DNA of 64,000 bases from Melampsora larici-populina 98AG31 (GCF_000204055.1 NW_006768777.1:446057-510056); one strand, 5' to 3'; shown: positions 1-11,698, counted from the stretch's first letter. The notes: generated from the letters alone by a model not told the origin. Numbers and translations are program-made.

Positions 1-58
1 GCTCACTTTTTTTTTCAACAAGGTATTCAATTGCTGATTATGACCAAGTCCAGGTTAT

Positions 59-1089
59 ATGGGAATCTCTCAGTACCAGAAATGCACAGCTGCCATCCAC
101 CAGCTTGCTTATGGGACTTCGGCCAATCAACAAGACGAGTACTTGCGTCTTGGCGAGTCCACCTCAATTGAATGTCTACTTCGCTTCTGTAGTGGTATCA
201 TCCAGCTTTTTAGTGCTCACTATCAACGCAAGCCCAACACCAACGATGTTGCAAAGATAACCGCTGAAAATGCTGAAAGAGGCTTTCCTGGTATGCTCGG
301 ATCCCTTGATTGCATGCATTGGGAGTGGGCAAACTGCCCCAAGGCCCTGCAAGGTCACTACTCGGGATGGTCTGGTACTCCAACTCTTGTTCTTGAGGCC
401 GTAGCCACTCAAAATCTCTGGATTTGGCATTCTTTCTTTGGCTTACCTGGTTTTTTAAATGACATCAACGTTTTGGAATGCTCAAACCTCTTCGACGAGT
501 TGTCGCTAGGATTAGCGCCCGCGGTCAACTTTGAGGTCAACAGGAACCGGTACAACACTGGTTATTATCTTGCCGATGGAGTCTATCCCAGTTGGTCCAC
601 GTTGATAAAAACTTTCAGCGCCCCATCAACGCCCCAATTGTCGGTATGTAATGTTTCTGTTTTATATTTAAGGCTCACTCACTGCTAAACTTGACTGATT
701 TTCATCATTTACTCCAGAAGTTTGCTAAAGCTCAAGAATCCGTTTGCAAAGATGTGGAACAAGCTTTTGGAGTCCTGCAAGCCCGATTCCACATCATTAC
801 CACGGCAGCAAGGATGTGGCAACCAAGCTCTCTCGCCCTGCTAAAGAATGCGTGCATTATCCTTCATAACATGATCATTGAAGATCAAGGTCATGCTGGA
901 GTTGAAGATTTAGAAAGTGCAGAATTGATGGCTCCACCACATCTCCAGCGACCTCCGGGTGTCACAGCGGGTTTCATTCAGAGGTGTGAGGCTTTTTGTT
1001 CATCTGATGCTCACATGGCTTTAAGTGATGACTTGATCAAACACATCTGGAACCACGTACCTGTGGATGATGGAGCAGTTGGAGTTTAG
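59..1089 (+). CDS. PIF/Harbinger transposase, 5' partial
   Basis: DDE nuclease of the Harbinger superfamily, which cuts and pastes its own element in the nucleus. Two exons are visible: 59-643 and 718-1089, joined by a 74-nt intron (GTATGT donor, CTCCAG acceptor) that keeps frame. Conserved blocks are in order: GISQYQKC at the start, GSLDCMHWEW with the first Asp near residue 84, YYLADGVYP with the second Asp near residue 173, and DVEQAFGVLQARF with the Glu near residue 209, then HNMIIEDQ. About 327 residues are present; family members are usually 350-450, and the DNA-binding N-terminus should lie upstream of an intron or outside the window. The ATG at 59 is a convenience start. No in-frame stop is seen in the readable part, so this copy could still be functional if the 5' part is intact. 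Confidence 0.88.
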
Positions 1090-2497
1090 ATCCCTCAGTG
1101 TGATTGATTTATATTTGTCTCTTTACACTCAATTTGTTTGGTCAAACTTTTTATTTCTTGTATATGTTTGTGATCGCTTTCTCTGCTCTCTTGCACCGGC
1201 TTGTATTCTTTTCTATGTCACTCGTTTTCTTTCACGCCTGTTTCCTTATGATTAAACCATGTGAAATATGAACGGCCATTCATGCTATACACAACTTTAT
1301 ACAAGTTTATACAAATAAAGCTCAGCAGCCAAAAAGATTTAGAACACTACTTAACGTATATGACACTGGCAACACGGCGGTCCAGGTATTCCCACTTTGC
1401 GTCATGCGGAAATTCCGCACCAAATACGTTGCCAAGATTGTTCTCGCAAATGTAACACACTGCACGTTTCTTGTCACCTTGGTTCTGAAGATAGGGACCT
1501 TTGTATTTGGCAAGTTGGTAAAGAGATTGTTGCAAATTGGGAAATGCATCTCATCGTTTCTTCTGATTAATCAATATGACATCGCGTCTTGCCTTTTCCA
1601 TTTCTTCTTTTTGTTTATGTTCTTCAAGTCGCAATCAACGTCGGATTGATGCGGTACTGACATGTTTTGCATCATGGGGTTGCTTGGTTGCTATATGAGC
1701 AAACAAGAACCAGGTAATCAGTTAGGACGACTTTGAGAAGATTATCAATGTAATAACCCACCTCCTGTCTCAGAGCTTGAGTTTGATAGACGTGTTTGCC
1801 TTTGGAAGTACCGGATTGTTCGTGGGCTCATGTAGTTAGAACAGATCCAACACGCTGGATGAGTCACATTTCGAAACGATGATCAGCTCTATGTGTTGCT
1901 GGCACAATAGTGGTCAGGCATACCTTCCTCATGCTCTCTCGCAGGTCAAAGTCCCCATAGATTTACATTGTCACATATACGAGGGTAAGGTACGACACAA
2001 GCATTAGACATGTTGTTGCAAAGGAGGTGATGATGTGGAATGATGAACAGAACTAATCAAGGTCAATGAAAGATTGGCAAAAGAGCCTTGAAAGAAAGAA
2101 GGCGCACTTGATTTTATACCCTTTCATGAGCGCAGATGAAGTTAACCTGGTTAAACTATTGCAGCATTTCATCAAATGGCTGCGATTGTATAATCAAATG
2201 CGCCATGATGATTTCCTCGATTTGAAGTATGATAGTTTCAAAAGTAGAGTATACTAATGTTACCATCACAACATAATGAATGAACGTGTTGAAAGTAATA
2301 CTCACATGTAATGGATCACAAATAACAGACCACACACACTCAGAAACCGTTGTAAGAAAGATGAAATAATCACATGAAGTATAACATAATAATCACACGT
2401 AAAGGAGAAAGTATAGCGCACAAAAAATAACAGACAGACCGGAGACACACAAGTGAAACTACATCTTCTCATCCAAATACTGGAAATAAGACACCAA
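1090..2497. other. Non-coding interior of the Harbinger element
   Basis: AT-rich DNA between the convergent Harbinger genes. I see no convincing complete gene. On the minus strand between about 1640 and 1347 there is a lysine/glutamate-rich stretch followed by a cysteine-containing segment (AVCYICENN) ending in a stop, interrupted by one TGA near 1545. It could be a decayed exon, but I do not recognise it. Confidence 0.4.
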
Positions 2498-3662
2498 CTA
2501 CTGATCCTCAGCTTCGCGGAGAGCACGTGCAGCTGATATTATCCTACCACGCCTTGCTTCAATCTCGGCCCGCGTAGCATTGTCAAGCCCAGTGGTGTTA
2601 GCAGTGAGAATAGAGAAATCAAGCATTGACTGCAAGGTGTTCTGGGCTTCTCGGCCTTGACTCGCTATTTCCTTGGTTGCAGTGACCACTGAATTCGAAT
2701 TTTCAAGCATTTGCGGCAGGATCTCTTCGGCCAGGCTAGATCAGCCGCGTTTTGCCTGATGTTTGGCTTGCTTAGATCATCTTTGGCAAGCTGTCCAAAT
2801 CGGAACCCAAATCCATGTCGGTGTAGGAAGAATCAAGTTTTGCTTTGGATTGACCACAGTGTTCAAGGTAGAAAGGATTTTGTTGCCATTTTGGTGAGTA
2901 CTTGACCACATTATAACTTGACATATTGGTGAAAGAGACTTTGGTATCGGACTTGTAAAGTAGAAGGGCATCGGAGACTTGATCATCAGAGGATTTTCCG
3001 GATTCTTTGAGTTTCTTGATTTGTTCGAGACAGCCGGCAAACTTAGACATGCAACGATTAAGGGTAGACCATTGACACATAACGGACTTCTGAGATCTTT
3101 GATTCTCTTCCACCACGTTGTCGTTGAAGTGTTTGGTAATTTTAGCCCAGAAAACATTTGATTGTTGATCATCACCTGTGACAGCGCTCTGCGAGACATG
3201 GAGCCAGGAAACACAGAGTTGCTTAAGGGAGTCTTTGTCAAAGTTTGCACTGCGGAGGCCAGAACCAGCAGGAGGTTTGGGAACAGAGACAGGCGCGGCT
3301 TGGTTGATTGAGGCGCGCCGACCTGATGAACTGGCAGGTGTGCTAGGCATAGACGAAACTTGGGAAGAGGGACCGGTAGTCTGAGTTGGAGTAAAAACCT
3401 GTGAGCTACTAGGCCAGGGCACAAAACCTTCAGACACCAAAGAGACCGAGGGGGATCTGTACAATTGATACGGGGTGGAATAGTGATTGTTGCTGTGCTG
3501 AGAATGAAGGTCCAAAGAATCTTCGCGGCCATGATAGGATCAAAAGGATCTTGGCGGGTCAATATGGCGATCATTGCTATGCTGAGTATGAGCATCCAAA
3601 GAATCCTCCCGGCCATTGCAATAACCTCGACTGGGTGAATGCTGGTAGAGCCTTTGTCCCAT
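2498..3662 (-). pseudogene. Harbinger second protein (NAM-associated / SANT-like), decayed
   Basis: The partner protein of Harbinger transposases, which binds DNA and helps bring the transposase to the element ends. Reading from an ATG at 3662, a Ser/Thr/Pro-rich N-terminus leads into the conserved core with LCVSWLHVSQSAVTGDDQ, FWAKITKHFND and QWSTLNRCMSKF, as in plant and fungal NAM-associated C-terminal domain proteins, then a C-terminal helix-rich tail ending at 2498. Two lesions are visible: an in-frame TGA at 3540-3542, and a frame change near 2710-2775 between ...LPK and the tail segment AEEILPQMLENS. An internal ~50-bp duplication (GREDSLD-T/L-HSQHSN units) straddles the TGA. The frame change could instead be an unrecognised intron, but the TGA is real. 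Confidence 0.7.
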
Positions 3663-4498
3663 ATGAAGACTGCTCAAAGACGTTTGAATACCTAGAACAG
3701 GACGGAGTTCTTGTTTGTTAACATAACTTGAAAAACGTGGGTTTCAAATGAAATGACTGACCATGTGCTGCTGACTCCGTGGCATTGGCCTGAAAGCTCC
3801 GACGGGGGTTAACGCTTTGGTTTCCTTGGATGAGAGACACTGAAAGTTAGCCTACATTGAACACACTATAATAAGATGATCAACCAAACTAACTTGGGTG
3901 TGAGGGTGATACATTGCCACCGCTGCTGCCGCAAGAGAAAGATTGTTGCATGACAATATTGGAACTTTTGATGGAGAGTAAGAGATATATGATATAGAAT
4001 GTGAAAGAAGGCCAGATAATATTGAACAAGTGAAGTGGAAAGTATTCAACAATGTGGAAGGGCGGATATAAGTGTTGGACACGGTGAAGGAAGGTAACAA
4101 ACAATTCAACCAAACAATACCAACAGTGGGGTCTTTATGTACCCAAAAACCTAGATAAATAAACTCAGCGCTGGTGATCTAGATTCTAGATACACACCCC
4201 TGATCAGCTGCATGTTCTCATAATCCAAACAATCCATATGGATTTATTGTTTGAGCACATCCCAAGCTGTACTCACATCATATTAATTGCATGAGCGCAC
4301 CTCAAACCAGAGAGATGCGCTGTATTTACTTTCTTCAATATCAATATATTACCCATTGGTTCCTCAAGGGGTGGGGTGTTTAGGCATGTTAATTTTACTG
4401 GGACTGGGAGAGATGTAGAGGACTGCTAAAGGCCGTATGGGCCACTTGTTTACTCAATCGTACCAGTTGGATGATTGAAAGACAATTGGTATGTATTG
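3663..4498. other. Harbinger 3' non-coding region
   Basis: No open reading frame or RNA gene is apparent between the partner gene's start and the terminal ~290-bp block of the element. Probable promoter and subterminal sequence of the minus-strand gene. Confidence 0.4.
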
Positions 4499-4786
4499 AG
4501 ATTACACAATACGTACCGAGTTTGACGTATGGAAAAATTTTTAGTCACCAAAAGACCAAAAAGCGATGGGATACTGGTTTTTCAGCGATTCAGCCAGGTC
4601 AGCAAATTTGCTGACCTGGGCCTGGGATCATGCCAATACTCAAAAAACAAAGTCACACCATGGGCCAGGTGTGAGAAATCGCCCTCGGCGCTGGAGGACA
4701 ATTTTCTGAATAACTCCTGTACACGTCAAGTTTTTGACATAAACGTAAGGTTTAGTCATTCAGATTCAGGCGCATTGGAGATGCTC
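4499..4786 (+). repeat. Harbinger right-terminal block, shared with the MITE at 44520
   Basis: About 290 bp that are clearly related to 44702-44995, including CAGGTCAGCAAATTTGCTGA, a perfect short inverted repeat, and the terminus TTGGAGATGCTC. This ties the nonautonomous MITE to the resident Harbinger family. Confidence 0.85.
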
Positions 4787-4808
4787 TTATGTACAAAGGC
4801 CCATTGTA

Positions 4809-4915
4809 CAGCTCTTCAGGAAATTCGTGTCTAGTCCTAATTTTTTTTATTTTTTTGCACATAAAGTTTGCGCTAAAATACAGCCGATACAGCGCTGTAA
4901 TAGCGACGGATGCTA
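4809..4915 (+). repeat. Left terminal inverted repeat of the Tc1/mariner element
   Basis: 107 bp starting CAGCTCTTCAGG; its inverted copy is 10848-10953, with about three differences (one in the poly-T tract, one G/A). Confidence 0.9.
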
Positions 4916-5132
4916 TAATGTGCAGCAGTAAGGTATCCTCCACAATCTCCCCTTCCTCTGCTTCCGCCGATACCAGTGACCATTGATTCCTCCCAATCAC
5001 GATCAACTTCCCCTCGTCACTTTGTTCCACCACTAACTGCCCATTCACTATCTCTACCCGTCACATCTTAAGTCAGTTCTTGTTTCCCCCCTTTACCTTC
5101 AATATCAAAAATATTCCACTGACTTGATTTGT

Positions 5133-6298
5133 ATGATCTCGATCCAGACCACGACGAGGGTACGACCAGTACGACCTGGAAAGTACGATCCCGGCATCAA
5201 GGTACTGGCTGTCCAGTACCTTCACGAAGGCATGAGCCGCTTAGAGGTCAAACATATGCTGTGATCGTCGGTTAGTCTGCGGACCATCACACGCTGGCAC
5301 GCTTTGTACCGCCAAACGTACAGTGTGGTTCGCCATCCAGACAAATACAAGCAGGTTGGCCGAAATACCCGATTGACCGATGAACATCGAGATTTCCTGT
5401 TGACGCTGGTCGAAGACAACCCTACCATGTATCTGGACGAACTTCGCCGCGCCATGTATCAAGAGTCTGGCAAATGGGTGTTGATTCAGACCATTGCTGA
5501 GGATCTCAAAACACGCCTCTCACTCAGTTGGAAGAAAACGTGGACTGTCCACCCAAACCAATGCCCCAACAAAAGGGCTAGCTTCTTATATGAAACAGGT
5601 GGATTGCGACCCAAAATGATGGTGTTCTTAGGTATGTGGAGTTTCATGTTTTTGAGTAATTTCTTTAATCCAATCTGACGTCATCATTGCATTAGATGAG
5701 TGCGCTATTCAGGAACGGAGCCTCCGACGAGAAAATGGTTGGGCCTTGCGAGGACATCGTATGAAAAGAATGCCATGGAGCCAAGGTGGCAAGCGTTTCT
5801 CTCTCTTGCCTGCTATTTTCAAGGGGGGGGTTTTGGCAATGGCATGCCAGGAAGGTAGCTTTCTCCGCAAAGATTTTGAAAGCTTTCTCAAACACAAGCT
5901 GGTGAGTCTCATTTTGGATGTATTTTCTCTTATTTTGACTGGTTTGGTTTTTCAAGACTGGTTTTTTGACTTTGCACTGTTAGTTCCCTGTCATGAATCC
6001 ATACCCGCAGGCGAATTCGGTTCTGATCATGGATAATGCGCGCATTCACCATGGCAGGCGAATAGCTGAACTTGCTGAGGAGAAGGGAATTCGTATACTT
6101 TACTTACCCCCCTACTCGCCCGATTATAATCCAATCAAAAAGGCGTTCAGTGTTTTAAAAGCCCGATTTCGTCGATTGCAATGTGTTGTATTGGCTGCTG
6201 CCGATGAGAAGATTGCTACCATTGAGAATGTGACTTGGGATACTTTTACAGGAAGACTCATGAATAAGTTATACACTGTGTGTGGCTATTGGTTGTAG
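5133..6298 (+). pseudogene. Tc1-like DD34E transposase, inactivated
   Basis: DDE-3 type transposase. Exons 5133-5631, 5696-5901 and 5984-6298 join in frame across introns of 64 and 82 nt with GTATGT and GTGAGT donors, giving about 388 codons. An N-terminal helix-turn-helix region (KVLAVQYLHEGMSRLEV, then TITRWHALYRQ) precedes the catalytic core: first Asp in FLDECAIQER, second Asp in LIMDNARIHH, then YLPPYSPDYNPI. Two lesions kill it: an in-frame TGA at 5262-5264 in the helix-turn-helix, and the third catalytic acid, expected 34 residues after the second Asp, is Lys (NPIKKAF). The family normally reads NPIE at that spot, so a single G-to-A change explains it. Confidence 0.85.
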
Positions 6299-6576
6299 CG
6301 TAGTAAATACACTTTTGATAACTTGTTTTCCTCTTTTGTTTCAAATGGTCAATTTGTATGGATGTTTATCCACCTCTTTGTGGTCAAACTGATTTTAGTT
6401 CGTGGCGCAAAGTAGGAAATTGGCAACTTTTGAAATTGTTATTGTTTGAACCCAAAAATTTCCCAGGTGCCTTTCACCTTGCCTTACTTCCTCGTGTACA
6501 ATCGAAAACACAACATTTTTTAAACACAATCAGAGATGAACAACCTCTATTTAACATGATAAGAGATGAACAACCT

Positions 6577-7596
6577 CTAAGATTTCGAGCTTTGTCCAAG
6601 GTGTGTTAGCCGCTGAGAACTTGGCCGCCCTGAATTCAAAGCTGGGTGTTAGCAATCAAAAAAGATTGAAGATGAAGCGGTGAGGACTCACCACCACCAT
6701 GTAACACCCGCATGCGACCTCCAAAAGTGAGTTGATTTCTTACTGAGAGGATGCTGGTAGCTACTGGCGGCCCATCATCTTCTGGTATCACGGTACAGTC
6801 GTCAACTAACATGTTCACATCTTGTGTGTTGGGTACTGGACGTGCAATAGGTGCAACTTCGATGGCCATTGAGTCTACAAGTTTGAATCAGGATCGAACA
6901 AAACAAAAGACGAGATAAGTTAGCAAGAGAACTTACCGCCATATATATCACAACACTCGTTCTCGTCCAACAAGATGATGTCGTCGGCACGGTCGGCATG
7001 AACTGGCCCTTCATCCATAGGGTCAGAATCTGCAAGTCTGATCAGCGTATATATGTGCAAGCGAGCAATTGAAATTGATGCTTACTGGCATCCATATCGG
7101 CAATCATTTGCGCTAGATACTCCTCATCTGAGGAAGATAAACCAGGAGACAACGGCGGATGTACAGAAGATGTTGAAAAATCTGGTACATATGAAGCAGG
7201 AGGCTGATTCACGGAAGTCAAAGTGATGGGTGCATTCGACGTGGTGAGGCCATCGGTGACTACCGGTTGGATTGGATGAGTTTTTGATCCCAACATATCC
7301 ACACTATAAGTTTTCCCGTTCTTGACGCGGCGCCATTGTCCAAGAGGTAACGCCTGGCGTCCAATATTCTTGCCCGCGAGGGACTTCCCTTTTTGATGAG
7401 CTTCCCTCATAGGACAGGAGACCTGACGGTGGCCGAAAAGACTACAATAAAAGCATTGATCTTCCCCGGCGCGAACAAATGGGTGTGCGTCTGGGGATAT
7501 ATCCAAAGGCAGAGTGTCGGTCTTATCGCGATGAGAGAGTCTTTCATACCAGATGATGTCGGCAAGTGTTGGATTTTGCATATCTTGATGCATCAT
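6577..7596 (-). CDS. Passenger gene 1: CCHC zinc-knuckle protein
   Basis: Function unknown. Exons (minus strand) 7596-7086, 7029-6937, 6874-6692 and 6641-6577 join in frame; introns are 50-62 nt with GTAAG or GTGAGT donors, and the last has a good GCTAAC branch site. A CCHC knuckle, C-x2-C-x4-H-x4-C (CFYCSLFGHRQVSC), lies near residues 45-58, as in retroviral Gag proteins and nucleic-acid-binding proteins. The middle is Ser/Pro-rich, followed by an acidic segment (SSDEEYLAQMIADMD). I chose the ATG at 7596 because it opens the frame just upstream of DMQNPTLADIIWYERL; the frame is open further 5' to 7719. It lies between the transposase and passenger gene 2, same strand as the latter. No in-frame stop, so possibly functional. 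Confidence 0.65.
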
Positions 7597-8272
7597 GATG
7601 ATGAAAAACGTAAGTGAAAGAAGATGAAAGGGAAATTTAAGGGAATTGGCGAGATTGATAACAGGCATGTAAAGATGGCAAAATAAGGCAACGTGAAGGC
7701 GGATGAAGAGCAGAGTCATCTCTTAAATGTTGAATTTCAGCACCAAAGTCGATCAATGGCCTTTTGGTCAAATGAGACGATCTAGATATAGGATTAAGCT
7801 TTCGGAGGCATTATGACCAATTGATTCACACGAGCTCGATCGGTCAATCAAGTGGCGATTGCATGGAGATGAGGATATGAAAGGAAGCAGATGAGAACAT
7901 CTCCACCGCATCGACGGATCTGCTCTCATTCTCACGTATCGCCATGCGGGTGTAAAGAGCAAGCAGACGACGAACAAAGTTCATAACATTTGAAGAGTAC
8001 CAATGCAAAAAGCGCATAAAGTGACAAGTACAAATATTGATGAGCGACATCAAAAAGCTCAGAGTGGGGATCACAAACGACGATGGGCAAAACATAATGA
8101 TGGGGGAAACAAGTCATAACAAAGTATTGAAATGAGCACACACAGAAATGAGACGAAATGAAAATACTCGCATCAATATTTGGGGGAAAGACTGTTGAAG
8201 TCAAGTCCAAAAACAACTACCGATATGGATAGTCACGTATGTGTTTTGGGGTAGGTTGGAAAACAATTACAA
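7597..8272. other. Spacer between the passenger genes
   Basis: Roughly 680 bp with no supported gene. Probable promoter of passenger gene 1 and 3' region of passenger gene 2. Confidence 0.4.
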
Positions 8273-10576
8273 TCAATGCATATTCTTGGACTTCAAATCA
8301 GCCAGGAACTTGGGAATGGCTTTCCAAATGTCATCCGCATGAGCAAAAGGGATACCAAAAGAATGCAACTTTGATACAGAGTAAGTTTCTTGGTCAAGTA
8401 GACGATTGAAGTCTTCAATACCTTCATTTTGCAAAGCATCCCGAGTCTTCTTCATGCCTGGGTGAATGCCAGCAAAAATCAAAAAAGATTCAAAGGAAGG
8501 CCGTTCGCCGCCGCGGAGTGGTGATAATTGTCGTTTTGCAAGACTGGGTGAGGTTTGAGGCATAAAACTTGTTGGGGTATTCATCATGTTGGGAGTGACA
8601 TATGGGTTGACAGGTGGCATCCCAGGACTGGGGACTCGGCCGTAATAGTTATGATGGATGACCGTACCCGCAAGACTAGGGCCCTGGCCATTGACAGTGG
8701 TCGCTCCAGTTTTACCTTTGAGCTCATCCTTCGCCGCCTGGTACTGAGAAGCAGGAATCCATTTGTAACCAGGACGCTCGGTAGGAGGATTGATTTTGTC
8801 CACCCCGCAGACCCCGTCAGCCTACAAAGTGAAATAGGTCAGTGACGTGGACATCTACCGAAGTGAATAAGTTAGAAGGAAAAAAAATACCCAGTCATCT
8901 GCCCAACCACGTATAAGAGCTGTGCTGAGAAGCATAATTTGTGAAGGGTTTTTCGGATTCACCGTGGTTGCAATGTTCTCACCAGCTTTGAATTGAGATT
9001 CAAAACGGTCCATTAATAACCGGTAGCATTTTTTAGCGGCAGAGAGATAAGATGACTGTGATTAAAACAAAACACAAATTAGTAACCGGTATCTCAATAA
9101 AATCAAAAAGATGGTAAATAAGACAGCTCACCCCCTCGGAGACCGTATCTTCCTCATCAGATGGAGAGTCAGATGGGTGATTAGGTGGCGGGAAAGTCGA
9201 TGCTAAAGCGCGATTAGCATCCTCACTGGTTTTGGGGTTTGTATGGGTAATTTTGAACCCCATGATCGCCTCAGGTGGGGCAGCTAGCACAGCGGTGACA
9301 AACTTGCCCAAACTTGCATCATCAGTAATAAAGCTGTGGTATGCCTTATGTTGGCGATCGGTGGCGTTGATGAAAGCTTGAATGGCGAGTAAACCGGTTT
9401 TTTCAGCAGCGATTAAGGCATTGGAAATGCCGGCGAGTCGGACATTGCACGTGTCGAAAATCTTCTTGCGATAGACAGGCCAAGTAAAAGATCCGACAGG
9501 TAAGACACTTTTAACCGGAGAAGGTTTGAAATTCTTCCATTGGGGCTTGGCTGCCTTTGGAGCCTCCTTGGCAGCACGTCCGCGAGCCTTCTTAGTTCGA
9601 TTACCAACAGAGTCAGTATTGGTAGGTTGTTGTTGGTATAGGTTGAGCGAGATCTCGAAGGAACGTTCAGGGAGCTGTATCTCCTCCTCGATGGGGAAAG
9701 GGGTCTCTTTGGGAAATTCAACCCCCGCATCGATTGGTCGGATGAGATCTAAGGGGTCTGGTAATTCTAGAAAAGTCGAAAAGGGTGAAAAAATTGGAGG
9801 AAAATGATTTCATGCCGAGTGAGCTTTTTGTACAGGCATTCTACCAAAGCACATAATTACATACCATCATCATTTCCATCTTGATCAAGATGGATCACGT
9901 TAGGAGTTGGAGTTGGGGTCAAAACTTGACCGGTGCTTGGAAGTTCAGGTGCACGGAAACTTCCTTGCCCAAAGACGTTGGGCTGCACCATCATCGAGTT
10001 GATGTTGACAAGTGGAGATTGAAAATGGGCTGGGGTGCCATATCTGTAGATTGTTTGTCCATGAGGGCGGCCAAGCGCCATGGCTTCTTCGACAGACGCA
10101 TCTGACACACTGTGACTCCAAGGAAGAGTTGAGTTGTTGCTCAAAGGAGCAAATATGGCAGGTTGTTGACCAGTAGGCCTGCAAGGGCTGATTGGGTGAA
10201 CGGGGTATGGCATCACATGCCTCTTGATTGGGCTGGCTGTAGATATAAATCGAGCACTTGGGCTAACAGGCCTATTAGAGCCTTCTTGGCTGTGTGAACC
10301 AAAGAAAAAACATAGAATAAGTTAAAAATGGGCCGCATGAAGATGTACAAAGTCGGATTAAACGACGCACACTGGGATGTTTTGTAGGGTATGGTGGGCC
10401 ATTTTGCAACCGGATGTTTAAACAAGGAAATAATTTGATGAAGTGCTGGTTCCAAAGAGAATTGAAGTGCTGAGGTCGAAACAGGAGACCGAAGAGGGCT
10501 ATTTAAGCCCCCCTGCCGCCTTGCTGGCGGTAGGAAAAATCTGATGGACTTCGTCTCTATTGGATTTATTTTTGTT
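8273..10576 (-). CDS. Passenger gene 2: large protein with SAM-like C-terminus
   Basis: Function unknown. Exons (minus strand): up to 10373, 10289-9865, 9766-9132, 9055-8891 and 8821-8273, all joined in frame with phases that match. The N-terminal third is Pro/Ser/Thr-rich; the middle has a basic stretch (RTKKARGRAAKEAPKAAK) followed by a conserved-looking helical block (TWPVYRKKIFDTCNVRLAG) and GWADDWADGVCGVDK across an exon junction. The last ~65 residues (FNRLLDQE, KLHSFGIPF, DIWKAIPKFL) have the spacing of a SAM domain; this is my inference. The start is unresolved: the frame is open back to about 10577 without an ATG, so an upstream intron is likely. No premature stop in the five exons. 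It sits inside the Tc1 element, so it moves with it. Confidence 0.6.
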
Positions 10577-10847
10577 TAGTAGACCTAGACCAACGATCCA
10601 TGATTCATCATGATGGATCACATACTTGAAGGATCGGAAGGATCGGAAGGTTTGGTTGGATCGGTTGGCTTGGATGGATTGGATGGCTTGGATGTATTGG
10701 ATGGATCGGTGAAATGGTGGTGGTGGATAACAAGGAAAGGGATCCAAGGATGGGTACCAAGGATGGGTCACCGGGATCGGTTGGATTGGTGGAATGGTGG
10801 TGGTGGACGGGGAGAGCACGAATGATGCCCTATGCCGCAGCTCCTTT
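10499..10847. other. Hairpin plus GGAT-rich low-complexity tract
   Basis: An imperfect inverted repeat (CCTGCCGCC / GGCGGTAGG, 5-nt loop) lies at about 10512-10534. From about 10612 to 10800 the sequence is built of degenerate TTGGATGG/GATCGG units. Open frames here are compositional. It is upstream of passenger gene 2 and next to the right terminal repeat. Confidence 0.6.
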
Positions 10848-10953
10848 TAGCATCCGTCGCTATTACAGTGCTGTATCGGCTGTATTTTAGCGCAAACTTT
10901 ATGTGCAAAAAAATAAAAAAAAAAGGACTAGACACGAATTTCCTGAAGAGCTG
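10848..10953 (-). repeat. Right terminal inverted repeat of the Tc1/mariner element
   Basis: 106 bp inverted copy of 4809-4915, ending ...CTGAAGAGCTG before TA. Confidence 0.9.
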
Positions 10954-11063
10954 TACTCGCTCAATTCTCACGTTTTGTTGACTCTTGATCGCGGTGTAAA
11001 CTTAACAAAGTCACCTCCAACAAATTTAAATCGCATCATGGCATGCGCGCTCACGTCGCGTTT

Positions 11064-11163
11064 NNNNNNNNNNNNNNNNNNNNNNNNNNNNNNNNNNNNN
11101 NNNNNNNNNNNNNNNNNNNNNNNNNNNNNNNNNNNNNNNNNNNNNNNNNNNNNNNNNNNNNNN
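11064..11163. other. Scaffold gap (100 N)
   Basis: Exactly 100 unknown bases, the usual convention for a gap of unknown size. It lies inside an inverted-repeat region, a plausible reason for the assembly break. Confidence 0.98.
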
Positions 11164-11205
11164 AAAAGAAAAAAAAAAAAAGAAAACGCGCATCCTCGCA
11201 AGGCG

Positions 11206-11698
11206 TCGAGCGAGGGACTTACGCCAAATGTGTACGCTCCATAGGCTCAGAGATTTGGCTTTTGCAGGGAGCTCACTTTGAGTGCTTATAACTTTTTCCA
11301 CACCAAGGATTCACATATGGTCCAAAAGAAGAACTTGTGCGCCTGAATCTGGCACCTAAGGTACATATTTTTTTCCCCGAGGAATGTGCTCCCCTCTGCA
11401 AAAAAATGTGCTTCAAAGATTGGGTCTTAGCAGCAAATTTGGACTCGTGAGAGAGGTTACATGTGTAATCCTCTGTTAAGAGCCAATATTGGATGCACAT
11501 TTTAGGCAAGAGGGAAGCACTTTCCTTGGGAAAAAATATGTACATTATGCGGAAGAGGCAGGCGCTCAACTTTTCCCTTTGGACTATACCCAAATCCTCG
11601 GTGTGGAAAAAGGTATAAGGCCTTGAAGCAAGCTCCCTGCCAAACCCAAATCTCTGAGGTTTTGGAGCGTACACATTTGGCGTAAGTCCCTCGCTCGA
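11206..11698. repeat. Foldback-type element with long inverted arms
   Basis: The left arm (TCGAGCGAGGGACTTACGCC onward, from 11206) is inverted at the right (ending 11698). Further paired blocks are AGATTTGGCTTTTGCAGG against its partner in CCTGCCAAACCCAAATCT, and TTTTCCACACCAAGG against CCTCGGTGTGGAAAA. Weaker pairing continues outward (about 10987-11008 against 11713-11733, core AACTTAACAAAGTC). No coding capacity. The Copia element inserted just to its right. Confidence 0.65.

Larger units (their letters stand above)
1..4786 (+). mobile_element. PIF/Harbinger DNA transposon, left end outside window
   Basis: The stretch holds a Harbinger transposase (+) and, convergent to it, the decayed second Harbinger protein (-), the usual two-gene layout of this superfamily. 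The right terminus reads ...TTGGAGATGCTC followed by TTA (4787-4789), matching the 3-bp TWA-type target duplication of Harbinger elements. The last ~290 bp (about 4499-4786) recur at about 44702-44995 inside a MITE whose left terminus is GAGCATCTCC, the exact inverted repeat, which fixes the end. The left terminus lies before base 1, so the TTA cannot be confirmed on both sides. Confidence 0.75.
4809..10953 (+). mobile_element. Tc1/mariner-type transposon with two passenger genes (6.1 kb)
   Basis: Bounded by nearly identical terminal inverted repeats (4809-4915 and 10848-10953, beginning CAGCTCTTCAGG) and by TA dinucleotides on both sides (4807-4808, 10954-10955), the target duplication of the Tc1/mariner superfamily. 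Similarity of the two ends stops within one base of the TA. Inside are a DD34E transposase on + and two multi-exon genes on -. Tc1/mariner elements are normally 1.3-2.5 kb with a single gene, so the cargo is unusual. The transposase is dead, but the near-identical repeats suggest recent movement, perhaps using a transposase supplied by another copy. Confidence 0.85.

Noticed and set aside
2777..3616. 279-codon open frame overlapping the Harbinger partner gene
   Set aside because: Out-of-frame shadow of the NAM/SANT-like frame, which carries the recognisable core motifs.
10610..10825. Gly/Asp-rich open frame
   Set aside because: Produced by the GGATTGG low-complexity tract.
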